Source: Bacteroidota bacterium (GTDB lineage Bacteria > Bacteroidota > Bacteroidia > AKYH767-A > OLB10). From it: a DNA stretch of 64,000 nucleotides. The stretch lies in assembly GCA_019136655.1 (NCBI GenBank), contig JAGVTU010000010.1, positions 124,001 to 188,000 on the forward strand. Direction: 5' to 3'. Positions 54,201 to 59,827 of this stretch are shown one piece after another. The notes beneath the pieces are model-generated. The model was not told the DNA's origin. It ran no database searches and worked only from the letters and a program-made list of their open reading frames with translations. Each line of letters starts with the position of its first letter. The first letter of the stretch is position 1. Made by a program: the position numbers and the translations under genes.

Positions 54201-57185
54201 TTGTGTTGTAGCTCCGTTGCTCCAGTTATAACTGTAAGGAGCTGTACCACCACTCACAGTAAGATTAACAGCACCTGTTGCATCGCCAAAACAATTTACC
54301 TGAGTTGAACTTGCTGATGAAGTAAGTGCCGCAGTTGGTTGAGTAACCGAAATTGCACTCTGTGTTGTTGTACATCCTTTAGCATCAGTGATGGTTACTG
54401 AATAAGTTCCTGCAGCAACATTGCTCAGGTTTTGAGTTGTTGCTCCGTTGTTCCAAACATAAGTATATGGAGATGTTCCGCCATTAACAGTAAGTGTAAC
54501 AGATCCGGTAGAGTTTCCGAAACAATCTACATTGCTTACTGATGTACCTGAAGATAATGCTGCAGAAGGTTGTGTAACTGCAATAGCTGCCTGTGTTGAA
54601 GTACAACCTTTGGCATCAGTAACTGTTACTGTATAATTTCCGGCTGCTAAACCTGATTGATTCTGATTAGTTGATCCATTGCTCCATGCATAAGTATAAG
54701 GTCCTGTACCACCACTTACTGTAAGGTTAATTGAACCTGTAGCGTTTCCATAGCAATTTACCTCTGATGCTGCCGGCACTACTGAAAGTGCTGCAGCAGG
54801 CTGAGAGATGGAAATTGCAGACTGTACTGAAGTACATCCGTTGGCATCGGTAACAGTAACAGAATAACTTCCTGCCGATAATCCTGAGATATTTGCAGTT
54901 GTTGCTCCGTTGCTCCATGCATAAGTATAAGGAGAAGTACCTCCTGTAACAGTTAAATTTACAGAACCATTATTACCGCCAAAGCAACTTACATTCACTT
55001 TTGTATTAGAAACTGCTAATGCAGCTACAGGTTGTGTAACGCTGATAGAATTCTGAGTACTTGTACAACCATTTGCATCAGTAACAGTAACCGAATAAGT
55101 TCCTGCTGCAACATTGCTCAGGTTTTGAGTAGTTGCTCCATTGCTCCATGAATAATTATAAGGCCCGGTACCTCCGTTAACAGAAAGGTTCACTGCTCCG
55201 GTAGCCTGACCAAAGCAACTCACTGCCACGGCTGTTGCTGTTGAAGTGAGTGCTGATGTTGGTTGAGTAATGGTTGCAGTTGCAGTAGCCGTACACCCTT
55301 GCGAACTGGTAACAGTAACTGTATAATTACCGGCAGCAACATTTGTTATGTTTTGTGTCGAAGCACCATTGCTCCAGGCATAAGTATAAGGTGCAACTCC
55401 GTTAGACACAGAAATATTTACTGATCCGGTTGATTGCCCGTAACAATTTACATTGGTAGCTGTGGCTGAAGCCTGAGGAATTTTTCGCAGATTTAATGTC
55501 AATGTGTCCTTAGCAAGGGCACATAAATATTTTGGGTAAAGCACCAACTTAACAGAGCCTGCATTTATATCTGCTGTAGAAGGAACATAAATTGCATTTC
55601 TTGTAGAATCATTCGGAATAAATTGTCCGGTTCCTGTGGTAGTCCATTTTGTAGCTCCGGTAAATGGTGATTGTGAATAAGCAATAGAGCCTGACAATTG
55701 AATTGAGTCCTGGCTACTTCCTTTTGTACACACATTCAAATCACTTCCTGCATTGTTTACCAGATAATCCGGCATTTGCAGTGTTGTTTTCTGACTTAAC
55801 CTGTTTGCAAACCACCATGTGTTAATGGTATTGCTCTCACCTATTGTATTCTGATCGGTATTGGCCGGACTTGATGTCCAGGTATGACAAGGTGATGAAC
55901 AACCTATCAGATTGGTTGAACCACCAACCAACACATCATCATAAAAGAGTGAATCTACAAAATTTGCACTGCTAGGCCTTATAACAGACATTGAAAATCC
56001 TGTTTCATGATTTTCCACGTCATACATTGGAAGATTTACCAATCCTGTTTCAACACTTAAAATTAAGGATACACTGTTTCCTACAGGTATATAATTGCCG
56101 AATCCATCTTTTGCATCCCAATATAAACAACTGCTTCCGGCAGGCACGTTCTGAAAAACCATTCTTCGGTCAGCAGTACCGGCATCATATTTATCATTAT
56201 TATTTCGGTCAATCAAAACGGTTACATCAGATGATTTCACGAGATTTACATTGATACATACTGAATCTTTTACACATCTTTCAAATGCAGGCGGGCCGCC
56301 AAGGAACTGCATATTTCCACTCGGAAATGCTACATGATCAGGATCTGTAAGAAATAATTTATATTCATCAGGCACTGAAAATCCAATTTTAGAACGTCTG
56401 TCGTTAGTAGGGTTACCTGTATTTGCTGTTCCGAAACGATTACAAGAAACTCGGAACTTGTATGGTTTGATACCATTCATATCAACCTTAGTCACTGAAC
56501 TATCCTGACCATATATAAAGAAGTATCCAAAAAAGGGATTTGAATATGACTCAGTGTTAAATCCCCAGTTCTTAGAAAACAAACGACCGGTTACGGCAGT
56601 ATTACTGGAAGTGTTGACAACTGTAACGTCAAATATACCGAGACTTAACTCAGTATTTGTTGAAACACTTGTTCCGCTGTTTCTATTGAATTCAATATAA
56701 TACTCTCCTGCAAGCCCAGCTGTTGGATTACAACTGAATCCATTATACCCTTGCGGATTTACTACATTAGGACCGGCAATAGCCTGTTTGTGATAGTTGA
56801 TAAAACCCGTTCCGGTTGTTGTTGGCAACAACTGAGGCCCAAAAATTATATTTCCATTAGGGTCTTTTATACGAACATACCAGTTGCTATTGGATGATCG
56901 CTGACCAATACCGAAATAAATTTTTTCCTGCGCTGGATTATTAATTCTGATATACAACCTTTCTTTATCGGTTGCAGAGTAACCTGCAAATGTTCCGTAA
57001 GTAGATTGCTGATTAATAATCATCAGGTTAGTAGCCTTGGTAGTGTCAGGCCTGAACTGTGGAGATCCGTCAGCCAATGCTTTCTCATTGACGATGATTC
57101 CCATGAATAAAACAGCCCAAATAAGGACTGATTGTCTCCATAAAATAGAGTTGATTTTTTGAATTGCTGATAACATCTTTCCCAT
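45261..57185 (-). CDS. Giant SprB-repeat surface adhesin, T9SS type B
   Basis: This is a 3974-residue protein. A signal peptide (about 1-38, SVLIWAVLFMGIIV then ALA) precedes a unique N-terminal region to about residue 577. About 41 SprB repeats of about 77 residues (about 578-3724) follow, each with an NVxCFGgxxG opening, GGTsPYxYxWSNGATTqnlsnl, aGtYtVtVTDANGC and a tISQPxxAL closing. Two Ig-like segments (about 3725-3885) and a type B sorting domain (FIPTGFSPDGNAVNDTY and YIYNRWGNLVYKK) end the protein. Each repeat has two Cys, so disulfides are possible. SprB of F. johnsoniae, 6497 residues, is the mobile gliding adhesin; this is a shorter relative, and a gliding or attachment role is inferred. 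ATG 57176 is an alternative start. Confidence 0.93.
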   Translation of the reverse strand: MGKMLSAIQKINSILWRQSVLIWAVLFMGIIVNEKALADGSPQFRPDTTKATNLMIINQQSTYGTFAGYSATDKERLYIRINNPAQEKIYFGIGQRSSNSNWYVRIKDPNGNIIFGPQLLPTTTGTGFINYHKQAIAGPNVVNPQGYNGFSCNPTAGLAGEYYIEFNRNSGTSVSTNTELSLGIFDVTVVNTSSNTAVTGRLFSKNWGFNTESYSNPFFGYFFIYGQDSSVTKVDMNGIKPYKFRVSCNRFGTANTGNPTNDRRSKIGFSVPDEYKLFLTDPDHVAFPSGNMQFLGGPPAFERCVKDSVCINVNLVKSSDVTVLIDRNNNDKYDAGTADRRMVFQNVPAGSSCLYWDAKDGFGNYIPVGNSVSLILSVETGLVNLPMYDVENHETGFSMSVIRPSSANFVDSLFYDDVLVGGSTNLIGCSSPCHTWTSSPANTDQNTIGESNTINTWWFANRLSQKTTLQMPDYLVNNAGSDLNVCTKGSSQDSIQLSGSIAYSQSPFTGATKWTTTGTGQFIPNDSTRNAIYVPSTADINAGSVKLVLYPKYLCALAKDTLTLNLRKIPQASATATNVNCYGQSTGSVNISVSNGVAPYTYAWSNGASTQNITNVAAGNYTVTVTSSQGCTATATATITQPTSALTSTATAVAVSCFGQATGAVNLSVNGGTGPYNYSWSNGATTQNLSNVAAGTYSVTVTDANGCTSTQNSISVTQPVAALAVSNTKVNVSCFGGNNGSVNLTVTGGTSPYTYAWSNGATTANISGLSAGSYSVTVTDANGCTSVQSAISISQPAAALSVVPAASEVNCYGNATGSINLTVSGGTGPYTYAWSNGSTNQNQSGLAAGNYTVTVTDAKGCTSTQAAIAVTQPSAALSSGTSVSNVDCFGNSTGSVTLTVNGGTSPYTYVWNNGATTQNLSNVAAGTYSVTITDAKGCTTTQSAISVTQPTAALTSSASSTQVNCFGDATGAVNLTVSGGTAPYSYNWSNGATTQNLSAIGAGTYTVTVTDANGCTSAQNAIAVTQPSAALSSSLDSKTNVLCFGQSTGQINLTVAGGTSPYTFNWSNGASTQNLQNLAAGTYSVTVTDANGCTSSMNSITISQPSATLSASVQSTQNVSCNGGGNGALTLTVSGGTSPYTYLWNNGATTKDISGLNSGVYNVTITDANGCTLEATGVVSQPANALSATISSTQNVFCYGGNNAFINLNVTGGTAPYSFNWSNGATTQNLSNLAAGSYSVTITDANSCIYTISKTITQPSGALSASVASSADVTCYGLSNGTVNLNVVGGTAPYNYVWSNGATTQNISGLVAGTYTVTVTDDLNCTTTISQTIAQPSAVLSSSVASSQNVNCFGGSDASLNLTVSGGTTPYSYNWSNGATTQNLTNLSAGTYTVSVTDANGCTTSTSHTITQPSAALNASVSSSQNVNCFGGNNASVTLTVNGGTAPYNYNWSNGATTQNITGLTSGTYTVTVTDANGCTANAVQTISQPAQALNASISSAQNISCYDVPNGSINLSVSGGTTAYSYLWSNGATTQNISGLQAGTYTVTVTDANGCTATANATLTQPAATLNTSISTASNVSCYGLSNGSLNLNVTGGTSPYSYNWSNGATTQNISGLTAGTYTVSVTDANGCTSEKSATITQPAMALGASVQSSQNVNCFGGNNASIQLTVNGGTAPYNYNWSNGATTQNVSGLTAGSYTVTVTDANGCATNVSQTISQPAAALAASVSSSQNVSCHGENNGAINLTVNGGTSPYSYNWSNGASSQNLSNITAGSYSVTVTDANGCTMALNGIIISQPSASLAAVASVTDVACHSNLSGAISTTVTGGTTPYTYLWNTGATTSGITAVAAGTYTVTVTDANGCTAAQTGITVNEPSAALNASVANNTSVLCFGGNNGALSLNVNGGTAPYSYNWSNGATTQNLNGIVAGVYSVTVTDAHNCTTSISGILVNQPDATLTTSIASTGNVACSGGGNGSLTLNVDGGTLPYTFNWSNGATTQNISGLYAGTYNVSITDANGCTATATGVVSQPAGALTSSVSSSVDILCYGGNNGSVQLAVTGGTAPYSYNWSNGATTQNLNGLSAGNYAVTVTDANGCISQSSVVISQPSGALNATIAASQNILCYAQSTGSIDVTVTGGTAPFTYNWSNGATTQDLTNVGAGTYSVVVTDTNNCTFTLNGIILTQPAEQLSATSQTTAVDCYNNNTGSVALNVSGGTSPYSYNWSNGASTQNLINIQAGTYSVTVTDANGCTFASSAIQVSQPSAALQTSFSSQNINCFGDNTGSVSVNVSGGTSPYTYNWSNGASTQNLTSVGAGTYTLTVTDANGCTASTGSVTLSQPAAALTLSNTTTEAGCFGNNTGSIDLTVNGGTAPYSYNWSNGAVTEDLNGIASGNYVVTVTDANGCISTSASINVGQPAGALNAQVASSQDVSCFGNTTGSITLTVSAGTAPYTFNWSNGATTQNLLNIPAGTYSVTVTDANNCSTFLSAITIQQPAGALAASVSGMQNVNCYGQSTGAINLNVSGGTSPYSYNWSNGAVTQNLSNLSAGSYSVTVTDANNCSTTINAIVVAEPAAVLFASVASTSNVSCNAGANGAIDLNVSGGTSPYSFNWSNGATTEDISGLSSGSYSVTVTDANGCTYSVSEVITQPSAGLAASVSSTQNVNCFGGNNASVQLTVNGGTSPYSYNWSNGATTQNISSITAGVYIVTVTDANGCTEVQSATITQPSASLSTSVNNITNVSCYGNSTAAILINVSGGTTPYTYLWSIGATSQNLMNVEAGTYSVSITDANGCTASITGLAVSQPADSLAATVSSSQNVACTGGGNGAIDITVTGGTMPYQFNWSNGATSEDISGLATGSYSVTITDANGCTYSLTETVAQPASSLATSIQSTQNVDCFSNSTGSIDLTASGGTAPYTFAWSNGATTEDISNLSAGTYTVTVTDANGCYNNQTATITQPAATLTASVSAMQNVLCYSNLTGSIDLTVNGGTSPYTYNWSNGATTEDISGLGAGSYTVSVTDVNGCSATQTITISQPSAALATSIISSSPALCYGGTTGTANLDIQGGTTPYTIQWSNGSSSQNQSALSAGTYNVLVTDANGCSSSQSVTISQPQDSISGGVSSVDSVGCFGNATGNIDITIIGGTSPYTYNWSNGSTNEDQQNVAAGNYNVLVTDANGCTYSVSAVVGQPAAPLSNSLSVQQNVNCFSGNNGSATSVVNGGTSPYTYYWSNGATTTTIDSLTAGVYQLTVTDANGCTATDSVEIAQPAAALNASYVMTSAVFCYGGNDGAVDVTVTGGTMPYTYQWSNGMSTEDLTGVAAGNYTLTVTDANGCMFNMTATVTQPLSPLSPAVAITPVGCFADSTGAINLTVTGGTQPYSYYWSNGDTTQNLVNMTGGSYSVFVVDANNCVAQASAYIPSPEGALVSYASLTHVNCQSVTSGSISMNTMGGTAPYTYVWSNGDTTQNLINIGAGTYTVVITDSAGCVFNDTLTINGPTQQLEITGQQQDVNCYNMATGYASIKATGGIPPYSYLWSNGSTTSSISNLAAGIYTVTVTDSYNCVLDTTFQIIQPDSGLSNNLNISQVTCFGLANGSITVTTMGGSPAYTYLWSNGATTASLSNLSPGVYNLTVTDQGGCTDQHSVTITEPSAALTATSSANDANCLTGVGANVDVIVNGGTQPYQYLWSDGSQYQDLTGVGAGTYSLTVTDANGCTTQITQIVNDVSTFDMNAEGPTEFCIGGTVTLNAMIVPGGSYQWYVNGQPLTGATSPTFTTPAAGTYTVSLTNSCGNFMSNPVEVKVNSVGNFTVSPNIMICPKDGEQAQLFATGGSWYLWNPGEGLNDSTIANPIAVPKISTKYTVVVRSAEGCEATSEVMVTVTCDTLFIPTGFSPDGNAVNDTYVIDGLSKYPGNILYIYNRWGNLVYKKRDYDNNWDGTSNVAGVYIGQQLPNGTYYYILDLNDGKKPLQGFLTLKR
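46014..55454 (-). repeat. SprB repeat array, about 41 units of about 230 bases
   Basis: Codons from NVNCYG (residue 578) to the end of the last unit cover about 9441 bases. By-eye counting gives 41 units, so about 230 bases or 77 residues each. Units are divergent at the DNA level but share a recurring GTTGCTCCATTGCTCCAGTT-like segment (minus strand, encoding NWSNGAT). Units 7-9, 18-20 and 29-30 are more alike than neighbours, with the GGGNG unit recurring at 53823, 51276 and 48723. Confidence 0.85.
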
Positions 57186-57337
57186 AACTTGGTGTTATTT
57201 ATAAGCACATTCAACGACAACTTCATTTTCAGGGTTTCATAATTAAGCCGAAATTTTAAAATATAATGATTTTTCTGATTTTTTGTAACCCTTTGCATTA
57301 TTGTTCGTAACAACCATATTTAAAATTCAAAAAAACT

Positions 57338-57724
57338 ATGCATAAGCGATTCATACAAACATTGGTTTTAATTATGTTTTCAGTTCTTTCAACCGGTGTA
57401 TTTGCACAATCACAAATAGTAGGGAAAGTAGATGCTGATGGTGTACCTCACCTCTCTGCTTCAAAATCCGATTGCATCAACGAATTGAATAAAGTTGCAG
57501 CAACAAAAGGAACATTTGCTTCAATGAAAATGAATGATGTAAGTTTCACTCAAATGCCTCAAGGACAATATTGCCTTACGGCATACGAGAAAGATGCTTC
57601 CGGAAAAACTCTGCGCGGAATTCGTATTGAATGCAAACAAGATGATGACAACAATTTAATTTTAACATCAAAATCAAAAGTGGAAACTGTTACCGGAAAA
57701 AGTTTCACATCATCCACTCTTTAA
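57338..57724 (+). CDS. Small secreted protein of unknown function
   Basis: This 128-residue protein has a clear signal peptide (FIQTLVLIMFSVLSTGVFA, cleavage before QSQ). The mature part has two cysteines (DCINELNK and QYCLTAYEK, with a third in IRIECKQDD) and a small beta-rich look. It ends KVETVTGKSFTSSTL with no sorting domain, lipobox or transmembrane helix, so it is probably periplasmic or exported. I do not recognise the family. It is transcribed away from the giant adhesin across a 152-base gap and ends at a bidirectional terminator. Confidence 0.75.
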   Translation: MHKRFIQTLVLIMFSVLSTGVFAQSQIVGKVDADGVPHLSASKSDCINELNKVAATKGTFASMKMNDVSFTQMPQGQYCLTAYEKDASGKTLRGIRIECKQDDDNNLILTSKSKVETVTGKSFTSSTL

Positions 57725-57756
57725 AAATTTTACTTTTAATCGTTTTTTTCATAAAA

Positions 57757-57784
57757 AAAAAAGGAGCCCGTAAGCTCCTTTTTT
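57757..57784. terminator. Bidirectional terminator
   Basis: Arms AAAAGGAGC (57759-57767) and GCTCCTTTT (57774-57782) enclose a six-base loop, with an A run on the left and TTTT on the right. It lies between the convergent small secreted gene and icd and can serve both. Confidence 0.9.
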
Positions 57785-57801
57785 CTTTTTGTTAATGATT
57801 G

Positions 57802-59028
57802 TTACTTGCCTAATTTCACTTTAAGATTTGAATCGAGCACACTCAGAAAATCTTCTGTATTCAAATAGTGCTCAGGTTTGGTTTCACTGCCATAAATGCA
57901 AACGGCAAGATCCTTTGTCATTTTTCCACTTTCAACAGTTTCCACACAAACATCTTCCAGTGCTTTTGCAAAATGAATGAGTGGTTGGTTGTTATCTAAT
58001 TTACCACGGAATTCAAAACCGCGTGTCCATGCAAAAATGGAAGCAATAGGATTTGTAGAAGTCGGTTTCCCCTTCTGATGTTCTCTGAAGTGACGGGTAA
58101 CAGTGCCATGTGCTGCTTCAGCTTCCATAGTTTTTCCATCAGGTGTGAGTAATGTAGATGTCATCAATCCTAAAGAACCAAATCCCTGTGCTACGGTATC
58201 GCTTTGCACATCACCATCATAATTTTTACATGCCCACACAAAATTTCCATTCCACTTCAATGCACTTGCCACCATGTCGTCAATCAACCGGTGTTCGTAA
58301 GTAATTTTCTTAGCATCAAACTGCACCTTAAACTCATTTTCATAAATTGCCTGGAAAACATCTTTAAATCTTCCGTCATACTTTTTCAGAATGGTGTTTT
58401 TTGTTGAAAGATATAAAGGCCATCCTTTTTGTAATGCAACATTAAAGCAGGAACGCGCAAATCCGCTAATTGATTCATCCGTATTATACATTGCCAAAGC
58501 AACTCCATCTCCTTTGAAATTGAAAACTTCGTGTTCAATGACTGAACCATCTTCTCCTTCAAACTTTATGGTCAACTTACCTTTTCCCTTAGTCACAAAA
58601 TCGGTAGCACGATACTGATCACCAAATGCATGACGACCTATACATATCGGGGCTGTCCAGTTGGGAACCAAACGGGGAATATTTTTGCAAACGATAGGCT
58701 CTCTGAAAACTGTTCCATCCAGAATATTTCTGATTGTTCCGTTTGGAGATTTCCACATTTGTTTCAGGTTAAATTCCTTGACACGTGCTTCATCAGGAGT
58801 AATGGTAGCGCACTTGATACCAACATTGTATTTTTTTATTGCTTCAGCAGCTTCAACCGTTACCTGATCATTGGTAGAATCACGATGTTCAATTCCGAGA
58901 TCAAAATATTTTATATCCACATCGAGATATGGCAATATCAATCTGTCTTTTATAAATTTCCAAATCACACGGGTCATTTCATCCCCGTCAAGTTCAACTA
59001 CAGGATTGGCTACTTTAATTTTTTCCAT
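57802..59028 (-). CDS. icd: NADP-dependent isocitrate dehydrogenase
   Basis: This 408-residue enzyme is the eukaryote-like homodimeric isocitrate dehydrogenase (class II). Motifs are [39 protein letters not shown] with the phosphate-binding Ser and Asn, [17 protein letters not shown], and the metal-binding segment [17 protein letters not shown]. It oxidises isocitrate to 2-oxoglutarate with NADP in the TCA cycle and supplies the probable substrate of KorAB. It is a monocistron with a TTTGCGCC-type promoter. Confidence 0.95.
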   Translation of the reverse strand: MEKIKVANPVVELDGDEMTRVIWKFIKDRLILPYLDVDIKYFDLGIEHRDSTNDQVTVEAAEAIKKYNVGIKCATITPDEARVKEFNLKQMWKSPNGTIRNILDGTVFREPIVCKNIPRLVPNWTAPICIGRHAFGDQYRATDFVTKGKGKLTIKFEGEDGSVIEHEVFNFKGDGVALAMYNTDESISGFARSCFNVALQKGWPLYLSTKNTILKKYDGRFKDVFQAIYENEFKVQFDAKKITYEHRLIDDMVASALKWNGNFVWACKNYDGDVQSDTVAQGFGSLGLMTSTLLTPDGKTMEAEAAHGTVTRHFREHQKGKPTSTNPIASIFAWTRGFEFRGKLDNNQPLIHFAKALEDVCVETVESGKMTKDLAVCIYGSETKPEHYLNTEDFLSVLDSNLKVKLGK

Positions 59029-59053
59029 TTTTAAACGTATTTTTTAACAGGCG

Positions 59054-59061
59054 CAAAAATA
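59054..59061 (-). promoter_or_regulatory. Candidate -7 box of icd
   Basis: The minus strand reads TATTTTTG, then GCGCCTGTTAAA, 25 bases before the icd ATG. The extension is nearly the same as at the tRNA-Asp promoter. Confidence 0.6.
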
Positions 59062-59138
59062 GCATTTTAGATAATGAATTTGATCCCTGACTTCGTAAAC
59101 TAATCAACTAAAATTTAACACCTGTAATGAAGGATTAT

Positions 59139-59480
59139 TTACTTATTCGCGTAATCAGGATTAAAGATAAACCAAGCCGCAAGCACAATAAACAAAAAAC
59201 CTACTGCATAATTCCATGTAAACTTTTCACCCAGATACCAAACTGAAAAAACACTGAAAACAACCAGGGTAATAATTTCCTGAATGACCTTAAGCTGAGC
59301 CACCGAAAAAGTGCTGCTCCCTATTCTGTTGGCAGGAACCATAAAACAATACTCTGCAAAAGCAATTAGCCATGAAATGATAATTACTTTCCACAGAGGA
59401 GTTTCTTTAAATTTCAGATGACCATACCAGGCAAACGTCATAAAAATATTGGAGATGAGTAACAGGATTACTGTGCGCAT
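59139..59480 (-). CDS. DUF486/DMT family small membrane protein
   Basis: This 113-residue protein has four transmembrane helices (about 5-20, 33-50, 68-82 and 88-105; for example IIISWLIAFAEYCFMVP and YAVGFLFIVLAAWFIFN). The AFAEYCFMVPANRIGSSTFS and QLKVIQEIITLVVFSVFS segments are typical of DUF486, a small-multidrug-like family. Function unsettled. It is transcribed away from the TonB receptor. Confidence 0.82.
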   Translation of the reverse strand: MRTVILLLISNIFMTFAWYGHLKFKETPLWKVIIISWLIAFAEYCFMVPANRIGSSTFSVAQLKVIQEIITLVVFSVFSVWYLGEKFTWNYAVGFLFIVLAAWFIFNPDYANK

Positions 59481-59500
59481 AAAATTTGGATTTAAGGATG

Positions 59501-59508
59501 CAAATCTA
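59501..59508 (-). promoter_or_regulatory. Candidate -7 box of the DUF486 gene
   Basis: The minus strand reads TAGATTTG, a full TAnnTTTG match, 20 bases before the ATG at 59480. Confidence 0.5.
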
Positions 59509-59801
59509 TTTGAAACTAAAATGCGCCTTAAGCCCTTTTTAAGTGTTATCTGTCTGGTTAAACATGGCGAGGTTTTTCGTTGAATTGTTAAAAAAAATTA
59601 TCTTTTTTAAAAGCTTAATTTACTCCAATCGTAACATCGCTCCCATCATAATAAATCCATGACAAAAAGTAAGTTGTTAGCATTCAAGTGGTTGGTCATG
59701 CTTATTTCTTTTATGATTTTCTTTATTAAACCCTTTCATCAACAAGAGTTTTTACTCACGAATAGTTGCTGACATACTACCATTTGAGAAGCTTAAATAT
59801 T

Positions 59802-59809
59802 TAGCTTTG
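59802..59809 (+). promoter_or_regulatory. Candidate -7 box of the TonB receptor gene
   Basis: TAGCTTTG, a full TAnnTTTG match, lies 18 bases before the ATG at 59828. A TTG 15 bases further upstream is a slightly short-spaced -33 candidate. Confidence 0.55.
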
Positions 59810-59827
59810 CAATCTTAATTTAAAATT

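Larger units (their letters stand above)
59481..59827 (+). other. Intergenic region before the TonB receptor (347 bases)
   Basis: It holds two divergent promoter boxes (59501-59508 minus and 59802-59809 plus). It also has a 37-codon open frame at 59659-59772 encoding a Lys-bearing start and one hydrophobic segment (LVMLISFMIFFI). Whether that frame is a gene is uncertain. Nothing else is recognised. Confidence 0.5.

Noticed and set aside
46014-55454. Tandem repeats that could be taken for a CRISPR or satellite array
   Set aside because: Units are about 230 bases, stay in one reading frame and encode SprB domains; there are no unique spacers of CRISPR length and no cas genes.
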